From Galbula dea (Eukaryota > Chordata > Aves > Piciformes > Galbulidae), in NCBI GenBank assembly GCA_013399015.1, contig VWZX01001164.1:682001-746000 (forward strand): DNA of 64,000 nucleotides, written 5' to 3'. Position numbers and translations under genes: made by a program. The notes under the pieces were generated by a model. The model was given only the letters and a program-made list of their open reading frames with translations. It was not told the DNA's origin and did not search any database. Below are positions 40,901-53,427 of this stretch, one piece after another. Numbering within the stretch: position 1 is the stretch's first letter; each line of letters begins with the position of its first letter.

Positions 40901-43559
40901 CAGTACAGTGTTGTGCTTTACATCCTTTATTAGCTTCATATTGCTAATATATCAGATGAGCATTATTTAGGGACAGCAGGACTTGTTAGGGGGAATCTAT
41001 TGTAGAGCTCCCACAATTTATGTGATTATAGATGATTCTAGAATTTTATTAAAATTTTCCAAATATTCAGACTTGTCTAAGAAAGAGGAGGTTCTATATG
41101 TCTTAGTGCTACTGCTTTAAGCTGAATGGCAGATTTTTGTGTAGAAAAGGGAATGTAATATTCTTAACTGCAGTTAATTTGAGGCAGCAGAGAAACTTTG
41201 CCTTTCAGCCACTAACACTTAAGTTAGCCCATAATGTACGGAGCTCTTGCAAGAAGAGCCTGCGATCTCTGATTATTGCCAGAATCTTCTTTCAGTTTTT
41301 CTCCAAACCTATGACTTTAAAATTTGCATTATTGTTTAAAGTTGCACATTTTGCTGATACTGCCCCTATTAAGTGATACAAGAAAACACAACACAACATT
41401 ATATTCCATTATTGGCAGGATCAAAACAGAAAGTGACATTTTTATGCAGTTGTGTATTTTGTAAATCAGGGCAGAAATTGGAACATATTAATGATTTCCC
41501 TGACACCCTCTTATCCTGTTCCACCCCTGCTCCCCCTGAAACCATCCATGTAAACACTGAGGATATTTAACACATTTTAAGCTGTCTGGTTTTGTGTAGC
41601 TCCTTTTAAAGTAATTTGGAATGATGATTCCTACATGGTGAGACGTGTTCAAACATCAACTCACACATACATATAGCAGCACATAAAGCATGAACCTGTT
41701 AAGGATTTCAGCTTTTAAGAAATGACAGAATAATTCCAAGACAACAAGTCCCTCATAAGTAAAACCAAGTAAGCTAAAATGCTTTCAGTGCTGGCATGGT
41801 TATCTTCTAGCAAGCTGCATAAATCATAAACCGCTAAGGGATTGATTCATACACTGAGTGATAACTGAAGTCTGTATACTGGTGTATATGAATGTGTGGA
41901 TACCATACATGTACACTGAAGTAAATTCAGTTCTTAATTATAGCTAGGCAACAGAACTGAGTTGATATAGCCCACACCCTGACTTTGTATACAGATAGAG
42001 AAGATGTAGAGGATGAACCATGTGCTTCATCAATGAAAGACAAATAAGTTATTCCATTTTCAGACCTCTTCAGGAGAGGCTTGTAAGAATTGGTAAGTTG
42101 GCCTCAGGCTGAAACTTAGTGTGGTAGAAGTTCTCAGTCCTGTAATGAATGTGCCTGGCTTTCAAAAAGAAGGGAAAAAAAAGGTGGGGGCCTTGCAATC
42201 TAATTTTACCTGTTTTGGGGTGAATAAAAATAAAAGTGTTGCTGTTTGCAGTATTTAAAAGACAGCATGCCTTAGCCAGAAATAAAAAGAACAGCAAAAC
42301 AGAACTGCTACCTAGCTTTTCAAGTTACCTTTGATCTCCTACAATGTCTTACTGGTGAATAAATTGTTAAACTTCTTTGTATGTTTTTATGACTTGAAAT
42401 TTTTCAGATGCTGCAGATAATCTATATTAGTGGGATGATGTTTCTTTCTCTGAACAATTTAGCTGGGCAGATTGCACATATGCTCTAGCATTACCAAAGG
42501 CCAGGTGAATCCTGAAAAGCTGTAAGCAAGGGTAACTCAACCTCTGAAGGTTATCCATAGATTTAAGCTACATTAAAATTATACTTGTCGGAAACACCTA
42601 CTTTTTACTGGCAGGGGTGCTTCTTTTTCTTGCATATAATTTTGGGGCCACAGTTTCCAAGGTACACTTTATAGACTTCCCTATGTTTATGAAAAACCTT
42701 TGTTCCTTAATACACAGTGGCACATTGCTTGGTCTAGATAGCTAACATTTGCATGCATAGGCTGTAGATTCTGTCATTTATGCATGTAGATAATAGAATT
42801 TACATGCACAAAACTCATTTGACTCGGCCTCAGAACAGATTGGGAGGACAGGTATTTAAGATTTGAGGGACAGATGCACAGTAGGGGACTGCTGGAGTAA
42901 ATGATGGTTGAGTCTGGAATATTGAAATAGGGTTGCTAAAGAAAGGATGAAGACGGTGCTCATCTATGTTTGAGTTGTGCTGAAAGCAAAAAGAGTTTAA
43001 ATACAAAGAGCAAGGCAAGAATGCTATCAAAGGTCACCTTTCATTGTGAAGAGATCTCAACTCAAAACATTAAATTTTCTTTTCTGAAATATGTTTTTGC
43101 CCTATGGTCTCTGTCCAGTGCTGGCCTTTAATTTCTCTTTCATAAAATTTCAGCCTAGTATTTCATATCACTGATATCAAGTCATTTAGCAGAGATTGTA
43201 GACATTTAAGGCTCAGTCCTTCTACTTAGGGGAGTTTTTTAGGCCCACTGGAGTAAATGCAGTGATGCTAGTTTTGTTCCAGCTGGGAAAATGTGGTTGA
43301 ATGTTTAGATTCTTTCAAAATTACTTCTAGAGTATCCCTATATTTACTCTTTATCAGCCAAGAATAACATTCTGGTTCTGAAGTCCAGTGATATCTTTTA
43401 CAGTGTAAGAAGAAGTTGGTATCCAGATCTAAATGTTGCCATTTGGGACTCAACTGAACAAAGCTTGCCACCCATACCAGGGCCACAGCACACAGGAAGG
43501 TATTGTATGGAATCAGACTATAAAAAGCCTTTTACATTTTACATCACAGTGGTCACTTG
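34911..43559. other. Non-coding stretch, no gene supported
   Basis: Unique AT-rich sequence. It contains one 34-base exon-like segment (37535-37568, acceptor GTGTTCCTCACAG, donor GTG|GTGAGT, one open frame) and one 22-base one (about 39345-39366), neither convincing. A short (AC)7 lies at 40117-40130. Confidence 0.6.
40117..40130. repeat. (AC)7 microsatellite
   Basis: Seven perfect AC units. Confidence 0.85.
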
Positions 43560-43935
43560 GCCTAGCCCAAACCCACTCTTTGCTTAAATAAGTTCTCACT
43601 GAAATTAATATAAATCCCGTTAGAGTCAATAGGATCTTTTTCTGAGTGAAGAGAAAATTCTTGTGGCTCTATTTCAGTACACTGACTGAGTAATATCAAG
43701 GCCTCTGGAGCAATGCACTTACAACTGGGTGAAATATGGACAGAACAGAAGTCCTAATTTTGAATTTCTCAGGTTTGTCAGATTATGTTATATAGTATCA
43801 GATTGTTCTGTGAAAGCTGAGGCCACAGGAGTCCCATTACACTTCCTGGGCTAGATCCTTGGGTGATGTAAATTGGTGTAGTGCTACTAGGGTAAGTGGA
43901 ATTGTGTTGATTTTAGTAGCTTGGGATTTAGGCAC
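43560..43935. repeat. Probable ancient amniote short repeat cluster
   Basis: Segments here resemble short repeats that are abundant in turtles and crocodilians: AGAGTCAATAGGATC near 43623 (compare the GAAGTCAATGGGA core) and GGGCTAGATCCTTGGG followed by GATGTAAATTGGTGTAG near 43848. In those genomes the second motif belongs to a long palindromic element. The similarity is from memory and patchy; I cannot name the family. Confidence 0.38.
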
Positions 43936-46900
43936 AGGTCTGAGATAGCTATAAAACCTCACAGTGCACTTTGAAAGTTTTATCCCATAAATGCTTCCAC
44001 AGTGCAGTTTTTTATAATGTTTGTAGGAAACTCACATTGTCTCTGTGGTTTAAAAACAGTAACTAACCAAGGCCAACTTTCTGTCCTTTTCACACCATAA
44101 CTGTTAATACTAATAAGTGGGGGCTTAAGTGTACTGTCCCTTAGTGTTTGACCTTTTTTTCACTTTTTAGTTTGTCACTCTGAACTATTTGTATCTTGTA
44201 CCATTTTTACATGTACACAAACATAAACAGAATATCACTAGCAGGGACTTTCTCAGTGCTCTGTGTAGCAAAGTATCCTTCTCTGTCAATGCATGTGTGT
44301 ACTTGCACATAAGTGCTAAGTATGTATACACATGCACACAAAATTAGTATACAGTAAGTGTCCTCAAACACCCACATTTCTTGTTCACTTGGTAACTAAT
44401 GAAATGACATTTTTGCAAAAAAGCAACGTTTTAGTCATTCCAGTGTCTAAACTCCATTGCACTTGTTGACTTGTGTTGCTGGTTTTATGTTAAGAGTTGA
44501 TATTGTTTTCTTGAAAGACAGTAATTTGAAAGTGTTTTGCAACAATTACTGTATAAGTAGATTTGTTCCTGTGAGGGGAAGAAAATCATACTAGGGGAGG
44601 TCAAGAAGCAGACACACATGCGCTTTTCCATTGGTGTACAGCAGCTTGTATTTCCATAAAGACAAGGATAATGTAGGAGAATCCATTTCGTCAATTGCAC
44701 AAACAGTTCAAAAGATGTATGTAATCAAATGGCTTCTAGTAATCTTTGTTCTACTATTTCATCATCATCTTCGGGGGAAAAGAAATCCAACTTCTTTCCC
44801 CTGTTAATCTTTTACTTGACATATGTCAAATAAAATGCATTAATGGTTCTGAATGTGAGACAACATGTCTCTAAAAATATTATATATGTTTCGACAATAC
44901 CTTCAAGATACAGAATGGCTTTCTGAATAGGGAGCTAAACAAGCTATCTACGTCTGTTTGTTTACTGAGTGTAGATAGCAGATGCAATGTATATTTTTCC
45001 TAATTAAGTGTCAAATTTTTGAACTTGTCCTTAGTAGGAGTGAGGGGAGAGAAGAGAAGTCATTAGAAGACTGAGAGAACTTCTTATTAAGGTGTGGACT
45101 GCATAGCAAGAGTGACCAAAGTTTTTATCCCACTAACTCTTAACATAAACTGGATAATTGATTTTACAGCATGGCACCCAAACTGACACAAGAAAAGAAG
45201 ATCTGGATCAGATTGGATTCACTTGAATAAAACACCTCACTCAAATGAAAGCACTGCAATCGTTTAATTTACTTTTCTCAGAATTAACTGTTTGATGTCA
45301 GGTGTTGGTAGGGGAAAGAAAGGGAGGTAAAGAGTGTGTTTGTGACGATGAACAAATAATGGTCCTGTGTTTAGAGTTCCCAGCTGAGATGTGAAGGAGC
45401 AGAGTGCAGGTCACTGCTGTGTGTGTCCTGATGCACAAGTCCTGTGTCTCTGAGGCCGTGTGTCTGTACCCCTGCCAGTACTGATCTCACTCAGAGATGG
45501 CATTACCGGGAACCTCCAGGCATGGCAGTGATCAGACTTTTGATTGACTTTTACTGAGGTTGGACTGAGGTGGCTTCTCTTTATAATCCAAGTAATTACT
45601 GTGACCTGGTTGACACTACAGACCTGCAAAATGGAGGACAGGTACATGAGACTGTATCATTAATGAGCCATTTTTTTATGGAGAACCTATGAGAACAGAG
45701 ATTCCAAGCACCTTCTAGAAGCAGGTTGTTGTCAGGCACTTGGGGCATTCGCTTGAGAGGCTACAGACTCTCGTTCAGATTTCTGCTACGAATTAGTCTA
45801 TGAGTAGTTTTGAACTTGGGTGTCTTGAGAGAAACCAAGGAGAACAATAGGAGCTTCACACTGTATCATGCCTTGGCTCCAGTGAGTAATGCTAAATTGC
45901 TTGCATTGTCACAAACATTCTCTTCCCTTGATGATCCTAATGGGTCCCTGCAGATCTGGTGAGGATTGCAACACTAGCTGCATGTATTTTTTAAGATTGT
46001 TTCAAGATCTCATGGAACACACCCAGAACCCAGAATGTTGTTTTCTTTGGGCCCCAGACCACAGAATGTTTAATTACTAATGCCATTACTAAAAATAGCC
46101 ATAGGAAAAGGCACAGTTTAATCTTTTAGAGAAATGTTTGGGGAATGGGGGTTAGGGCAACTTGTCTTAGAGCATAATTTCCCTGTAGGTTAGAATCTAT
46201 ATAATTATAGTAAAATTATAAAAAAGGACTGTCTGCTCTTGTATGTTTTTGTATTCAGAGAGTAAGCACATTGTACTCTTATTAAATGAGTGTTGCTGTT
46301 CCTAACTTCTTGTATATTCTTCTTAGTCCTTTCATTTTATACACTAATCTTCACCTAACTTGTAAAGTTTTGATTGGATGTTTGATGCCACTTTCAGAGG
46401 TGATGTGTAGTTTGGATTTTCTTGCATTTGTTCAGACATAGTGAATCCAAAGTATAGTAGTATTTGTAAGCATATTGCAAACTAGGTAAGAAACTAAGCC
46501 AATAAATGTAAGGGAGCCCACAAGGTATCATATCTTGAATACAGTGTATACTGAGGACATAGTCTACATTACCTTTGATGACTCCTAGACTCTGCTGAAC
46601 TTCTGACTTACAGTCACAATGACCACTAGATTTGTATTCCTCTTTCATGTTGAAACTCAAATATTAGTCTTGGAACACCTTTTGAAATTGACTTTCCTAT
46701 CTGTACTTTAAATTACACAGCTAGTGGAAATGATGAGATTTTTACATTCTTGAATGTGGATGTCTGTGTCAGAAGACTCAAGAATGTCAGACAGATTAAT
46801 TTTCAAGATGAGCCAACAACTGAAGAAATTGAAGTAGCCCTAGTGACCCTGTAACATGTACCCACATCTCTAGAAGTTTTTTGAGAACTTGGAAAATTCA

Positions 46901-48311
46901 AACTGCAGCTGAAAAGTGCCGTGTGTCCCCAGGCAGCCTAAATTTGCATGATCAGCACTTACTCAGCAGAGTACCATAGCTATTGGAGACCTTGGTATAT
47001 TAAATGGGTCACATTTAACTGTCCTTGAACAATTTCTCCTATGTATTAAACATAAACAAGATTCTTGTCATATTCAGCATCACAATTTCTCTTTTCTTTG
47101 CGTTTTCTTTGACACGTAGTAGTTCTTCTATGGGAAATTTTAGAGTGCCACAGTGGATACATTGTACCACTTTCCTCCCATAGTCTCATTTAGGAATTCT
47201 GCACCTCTCTCCTTTCATTTTCTTTGGTGTTATTTTTGTGGTTTGGTTTGGATTTTTGTGAGAGTTGGATAATTTCATCTGAGCAAAAATTAAAATAAAA
47301 AACTCAGGGTTTATGGATGAGGATTGTAGGACAAATTACACAGTCTCTTTTACTTTTCTTAATAGCCTTTGGAGACTGATTGTTCATCTCATGATCTCGT
47401 GTCATGTGAGTGCACTGCCATGTAAATCCACTGCCCACAAATCAAGCTGCAGGTAACCAGGGCAAAGATGCACGAAACCACTGGTTTTAAGAAGCTACAG
47501 AAGGAAACTGGTAGCAGAGTTCAAATGTATATAAAGATGGCAGGAAAATGTTCTTTCACAATAAAATCCAAACAAGTCCTTCTTTAACACCTTTTGGTGT
47601 TTTCCTGTGATATGTTAAATAAAAAGTTGTTCCTTTATGTTACAGAACACACTTTTCTGCCTATTAAAATTCTCTTTTTTTAAATAGCATCCAGGGACCC
47701 TTTCTCAAAAACTAGTGAGTGGTTTTACACTGAATAGTTTTGAACAGAACTCCATGAAGTCACTGTATCCTATGCCAAAATGTAAGACATATTCAGTGAA
47801 GAAAAAGAAAAGGAAGAGAGTGTGGGGGGGAAAAACTTAAGTTACCTTATGCAAAGAAAGCTTTAAAAAGGGTTGGTTTTAAGCATGCTACTGGCTTTGA
47901 TGTGATTAGCTTGCTGTTGTAACTGTTGTATACTGATGTCTGAAAGGGACTGTAAATACATTGTAAATTCTACTTGCTGTGCATCTCAGTTTCACAGATT
48001 TGTAAGGCTACAGTCCTGCATATAAAAAAAAAATCTCTATTTAAATTACCCAGATATTGTGAAAAATTGAAACACTACTTTCTGTGAAATATGGGGTGAT
48101 ACATCAGCAAAAGAACCAGGTTTGTTCAGGATTATTTGAAATCTGGCCCATTTGGTGTGAAAATCTAAACACATTAAAATATTCAGACTACAGGAACTGA
48201 ACACTCCTAATATACAGGGCCTAAAGAACTCTCAAAATAAAACCTTGAATTTTAGTGGCTGAGTTTGAGATAGTAAGAATTAACATTTTCCTAAAAAGAA
48301 ACTATTAACAT

Positions 48312-48342
48312 TCCTTTTTTCCTCTCTCTTTTTTTTTTTTTT
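48312..48342. repeat. Pyrimidine tract ending in poly-T
   Basis: A C/T tract with a terminal run of fourteen T. Confidence 0.85.
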
Positions 48343-48514
48343 ACCAAAAGGCTTAGCAATTTTCACATTCTTGAATAGACAGTTCATAGGACACTTTTAC
48401 TGACAGATTGCTTCTAAGCGCTCTTTTGAATACATTATCTCTGTAGTGTTCTTAAATTTGACTGTCTTAAAACAGTCAAATAAGTTGGATAACTCTCTTC
48501 AATGTGTTTTCAAT

Positions 48515-48680
48515 TGCAGATCATGGCACTTTCATCCAACAATTTTGAGGAGATAAGTTTTAATTACAATAATAAGAACCACATGGGCAATGATTGATGC
48601 AAACCTGATGTGTTCTCTGACTTTATTAATCTTTTTAATTAGAGGCAAAAGAATGCTTTATCTGTTGAGAAGAAGAGATG
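48515..48680. promoter_or_regulatory. Possible conserved regulatory block (PBX/HOX and homeodomain motifs)
   Basis: This stretch contains CAATTG, TTTAATTACAATAATAAG, TGATTGATG (a PBX/HOX-type composite) and TTTTTAATTAGAGG within about 150 bases. It starts with an acceptor-like CAATTGCAG followed by 25 open codons to a stop, but no donor follows. A developmental enhancer is one reading; an untested one. Confidence 0.23.
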
Positions 48681-49429
48681 AGTTGTGATGTTCTGCTGCA
48701 CTTTTGTGACTTAAAAAAATTTGGTTGCTCATCAGAAGCGCGTATTTACCTGGTTACCAAAGGTGGGAGGAACTTGCACAGAGTTTTCTCCTCAAGCTTT
48801 GCTTAACTTCAGCACTATGTAGTGCTCCATATGGCACCATACTGTTGAGGTTATGATACTCTTCTGTTAGTTTCGCTCTAGTTATACAAGCTTCTTACAA
48901 ACATAGTTTGCAAACTCAATTAGAGGGCAAGGAAAGGAGAGAAAGTTTAACACCACCAGATGTCAGAGCAGTTGCTTGCCAAAGAGTAGGTTGCATGAGA
49001 TGTTAAGACCTATGAGATGTCTTGTTCTTTAACTCTCCTGAGCCTTAGGAGCTGAAAGAGCTTAGCATGTATTGAGTCCACTGTGGCTGTGGTTTAAAGC
49101 AGTTGTCGTTTAAGATGGTGTGAAAGACACAAACAGGATGATGCCAATTCAGATGTTAATGTAGGTCTTTGAAACAGATACAGTGGGTATTTTGTCTGAA
49201 CTAGTTTAATGGATTTACTTGCCTTGAGCATACAGAAGGTTATATCCAGTTCCTTCTATGGCTGAGATACTTTACAAGCTTGCAGGTAAGGCTTATGTTA
49301 ACACACATTTGCTTGAAGTTTTTTGTCTCTCAGGCATTTGAATAGGATTAATGGCCATGGTGGAAAAACAGCACAGAAGCTTTTCCTGCTAACTATTGTT
49401 GTGACTTATTCTTTCATATTACATGGTGC

Positions 49430-49700
49430 TAATAATATACCAAATGAGTTCTTAACAAGTAAAGGCAAGGTCTCTGCTTTAGAAGGTCCACATTCCAACT
49501 GAAAACATGACATCTCAGGGCTTTGTAAAAGCATAAAAGCAATGAAATTTCTGGAGAGGAAGGGAGCAGAAAACTTATGTACATAAGATGTTAAAGGCGA
49601 AGACAGTTTGCAATACCTGCATTTTGTAGTTCAGATGAGAAACCTTTAATTTAACCTGTGTCATCACAGGAATTAGTGGAGCTTATCAAAATGTCCTGCA
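49430..49700 (-). repeat. MIR-like amniote CORE-SINE
   Basis: On the plus strand, AAGGTCTCTGCTTTAGAAGG, later CAGATGAGAAAC and then CTGTGTCATCACAGGAATTAG follow the order of an antisense MIR (counterparts TCTCTGCCC, CAGAGGCACAG, CAAGGTCACACAG). Divergence is high, as expected for a repeat family that predates the bird-mammal split. Confidence 0.5.
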
Positions 49701-49852
49701 AACTAACAAGGAAAGAACAACACACACTTTCATAGACCTGAAGTTGGGTAAACTTCCTGCACTACTTTAGCAATAGTGTGTAAATGATGTGGATTCCAGC
49801 CAGTATGGTAGTAGCTTAGTAGTCTGTGCTAGCATGTTAGGATGCTGACTTT

Positions 49853-49916
49853 GGGCCTGATTCAAATGTCTTTGAAGTCAAGTGGAAGACTTTAAACTTC
49901 AGTCAGTGAGCTGAGG
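49853..49916. repeat. Ancient amniote short repeat with GAAGTCAA core
   Basis: GGGCCTGATTCAAATG, TTTGAAGTCAAGTGGAAGAC and CTTCAGTCAGTGAGC lie in the same order and spacing as in a short inverted-repeat-like element common in turtle and crocodile genomes. The family name is not known to me. Confidence 0.5.
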
Positions 49917-52509
49917 AGGTGTGTTGAGGTGTTTTCTTGTGCCAGCCAATTTGGAAATATCAGTGGGAACAGAGCAAGGGAGAAATTCAGCTTCCTGTAT
50001 CAACTGAAAGAAGCAAAAGGAAATTTATTTTTTGAATTACTCTTATTTTTAAAGAAACTTTTGCCAAAAGATCATTATGCCTGTTACCACATGAGAAAAT
50101 GGACTGGGTTTGGTATAGGGGATGATAATGGAGAAACAGAGACAGTTTGTTGAGTGTCCTCACTTGTGACCCTTTTTTTGTGTGAGAGATAGTGGGTGTG
50201 CAGCTCATCATTGATAACAATGTTTAGTGAGATACAGTCTGCTTCAAAGCCATTCCTGACAACCTTTAAGTAGACCCAGTAGCACTCAGTGCTATTCAGA
50301 CTGTGACCTTGTCTGCAAATTAGTTCTGTATGATTGCTTAAGTGGTGATACTTGCAGCAAGAGAACTGGAAAAGTTAGGGCTCTCCAAAAAAAACCCAAA
50401 ACCGAACTTGGACTTGCTTTATGCTTATTGACAAAAGAGTTGTTTCAGCTAAGGGCTGTTCATCTAGCCCTAGGTCTGGATACAGTAACTCTCTAGAACT
50501 ACTCTCTAATGTAAGGAGAGTGGCACGAGGGAGTTGAAGTGTTCAGAAAGCCTACATTTGTTTCAATCTGTCACACTCAGCATGAGGATGTATGGTGAAA
50601 GCATGGAGGGGATATTGTATTTTGGGATTCCTAGAAGGGTGCCCTGGCATATATTCCTACACACGTTTGTCATATCTAAATTATTGAGCAATTGAATTTA
50701 GTAGTAATGACCATGAATTAACCATCTGTCAAAGATGAGGAATGTCTGCTTTAACCCTCAGGCTGCCACACATGCCTTTGTATGGTGCCCACAGCATTCC
50801 TTTGGTTGCCAAAGTGGAAGCATGGCAGCAGACCAAAAGCAAATGGTGGGGGAGGAGATACATTCCCTTCACTTTCTGTGAAATTATTATTCTTTTTCTC
50901 ATTTGTTTCAGCCAAACTCCAGCAATATCAGAGTTGTTTCTGCAGTTTGTTTTGATTTTGAAAAGAATGACTGCTTTATGCTGCAAATACATTTCAGCTT
51001 CAAAGAATCAGGATTTTTAAAATTATCTTTAATGTTACCTGAGACAAGATGTACATTGCATAAAAGGTTTAGAACTGAAAACTATTGGATTTTGTATTTA
51101 AATTGTCCTCATCCTCCACTTCAATCCATCATCTAAATTAGGCACTTCATATCTTTAAAAACATAGTACAACAGTATCCTCAGAGCCCAGAGTAGTTCAG
51201 AGATCATTTGCCAAACTTGCTTCCTTACTGTGTACTCCACCCATAAAAATGAGATTGAATCCTCAATGGCCAGAGTAAATCTTATAAAGGAATAAATGTA
51301 ACAACTCATTTAGAAAGTTAGCAGGCTAACTGGTGGGATATTTTTGTTTTCTTTTTTCTTGCTTGGACTGAACTTGCCTCCTCACAGATATTTTCTGAGA
51401 TCTGTTCTTTCAGAGATTACTAGCCTCTATTAGATTTTTCTATAAAGACCAGTTAAAAATTGCAATGATATCCCCATTAAATCCATTTGAGCCTTAACTG
51501 GATCATATTGTGTAGGTGTAACTAGTAGACCTGTTTTAAAAACATATATGGAAAAGTTTTGTGGAAAAATTATCAACAAAACTTAACCATCTGGTTGCTG
51601 AGACTGTTGTGGCAGTCTTCACAAAGGCATTTGATTTTTAGTAGTCTGGGAAGTGGGTGTCTGTAGTATGTTGAGAAATGCAACTTGTCCCACAATAGTT
51701 TGTTTTGGGCATGTTTGGGTTTGTTTTGGTTTGGGTTTTTGTTTGATTTGGTTTTTTTGGTTGGTTGGTTTGGGGTTTTATGTTTTTTTGTTTTGTTTTA
51801 TTATTTTTGTTTCTTTTAAAAGTAAGCTGTTTTCCTTGACCCCCTTCTCCTTTTCAGTCCTTTTGGATGGTTTTAAGTTCTCGTAAGTAACCCACTTTGA
51901 CCTTATAACATGTAGAAACATCGACATGGAAAACTTCAAGATGCTTAATGACTTTTGTGATTTCTTTGGGAGGGGAAGAGGGAGCAGCGGAAACCAAGTT
52001 CATTCTTCATACAGTAAGCTCATTGGTATACCTGAAGTGATCAGTCTTCTCACCTATCCTCTCACAGTAGCTGAATGTAGTCACAAAAGGCTGCCTCCTT
52101 GCTGCTTGGGAGTTAAGAGCGGATGAGAAAAGTTCCTCTTCCTTTACCATGGGCTGTGAAAAGCTGAGCAGCTAAATGGCTGCTAATAGTTCTACTGGCT
52201 TGAGGAGTTCCTGCAAATCTCCTGCTCCATGCATCATTTTTGGAAGAACTGTCCACTGTCTCTTTGGAGCAGTTGTAGGTGCCTCTTGCGCAAGCTGGGC
52301 TACATGGTTGAGAAGTACTTTCTTGTCCCATAATGAAAGACTGAGAGATTGTGAGTGTGCTGTCATGTGCATCTTGCAGAGTCTTTTCAGTGGCTATCTA
52401 GAACTTCTGTCAGTTTTGGATGAGACTTCCTCAATTTCTACTTGTTAAGGCTGCTTTGCAGCCAGTGCCTAAAATAAATCCTAAAATGGAAAGAAATATG
52501 TGAAGGGTG
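49917..52509. other. Non-coding stretch with one possible terminal exon
   Basis: Mostly unique sequence. At 50915 a very good acceptor (CTCATTTGTTTCAG) opens a frame of about 73 codons ending at 51136, with an AATAAA further on near 51290. There is no known family match, so it is not called. A T/G-rich low-complexity tract lies at 51697-51817. Confidence 0.5.
51697..51817. repeat. T/G-rich low-complexity tract
   Basis: Irregular TTTGG and TTTTG units over about 120 bases. The open frame across it (starting 51653) is an artefact of the tract. Confidence 0.8.
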
Positions 52510-52814
52510 TGTGTCAGGAGGATGAGGTCACTCTTCTCGGTGAGGCCCTGTGACAAGACAAGATGCAATGGCTGTAAGCTGAAGCACAGGAGGCTCCATG
52601 TGAATACACGTAGAAATTTTTTCCCAGTGAGGGTGCTGGAGCACTGGAACAGACTGCCCAGAGGGCTTGTGGAGTCTCCTTCTATGGAGGTATTCAAAAC
52701 CAGTCTGGATGTGCTTCTGTGTGACCTCGTCTAGGGAATCCTGCAGTGGAAGGGGGGCTGGACTAGATGATCTTTTGAGGTCCCTTCCAACTCCTAACAT
52801 TCTGTGATTCTGTG
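52510..52814 (+). mobile_element. CR1 LINE 3' end, 5'-truncated
   Basis: A collinear CR1 3' end with ATTCTGTGATTCTGTG at its close. The frame from 52507 encodes the ORF2 C-terminus: CKLKHRRLHVNTRRNFFPVR, then EHWNRLPRGLVESPS and EVFKTSLDVLLCDLV. This frame is intact to its natural stop, so the copy is relatively young compared with the 34-kb one. All upstream ORF2 and ORF1 sequence is missing, the usual outcome of incomplete reverse transcription. Confidence 0.93.
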
Positions 52815-53405
52815 AAATACAGGCAAGACAAAAAGAAATACAACTTTTAAATATCACCTGAAATGATCACAGGGTATAAGGTATCTTTTTAAAAGATTTC
52901 TCTTATTTGTTTCCTGAAGAATCACATTCCATGAGTGGTTGTTTTGGGCTGGACTGTGTCTTATATTTCAACAATAATTCTTGCTAACATACAAGTATGT
53001 AGGTTTGTCCTGCAAAGTATTGTACAATGAAGTCCTTTAAACAGTCTTTATCTTTCGGTTTTCACTTCCCCTCTGTACCCTCCCCCTTGAAAGGTAGGTG
53101 GTCATCCAAAGTAAACAGAATTCCTTCTACTCCCTCCACATCTGCTGTGCGTTATCTGGCACTCACCTCTGACCCTTATATTCATATAAGAATGAGAAAT
53201 GCATCCTATTCAGCTGGTTGCATGCACTTTAACTCCAATGATCACTGATTGTTGAAATAGCATGTGCTGGCAGCAGAAATTGATGAGACGGCATCAGGGT
53301 GTTCACACTGGACTGTTGCACTGTCTTGCACACTTCTGGCTAATTAAACAAAATTCCAGAAATAAGTAGTTCAGCCCAGTATACCTGGGGGGAAATTTTG
53401 TTATA

Positions 53406-53427
53406 ACTTAGGAGTATACTCCTAAGT
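53406..53427. repeat. Perfect 22-bp palindrome
   Basis: ACTTAGGAGTA is followed without spacer by its exact reverse complement. It is the second 22-bp perfect palindrome of the window and shares no obvious sequence with the one at 21031. Confidence 0.85.

Larger units (their letters stand above)
43936..49429. other. Non-coding stretch, no gene supported
   Basis: Unique AT-rich sequence. A possible regulatory block at 48515-48680 and a pyrimidine/poly-T tract just before it are listed separately. No gene is supported. Confidence 0.6.

Noticed and set aside
51653..51886. 77-codon hydrophobic open frame resembling a membrane protein
   Set aside because: It is created by a T/G-rich low-complexity tract rich in Phe, Val and Leu codons.
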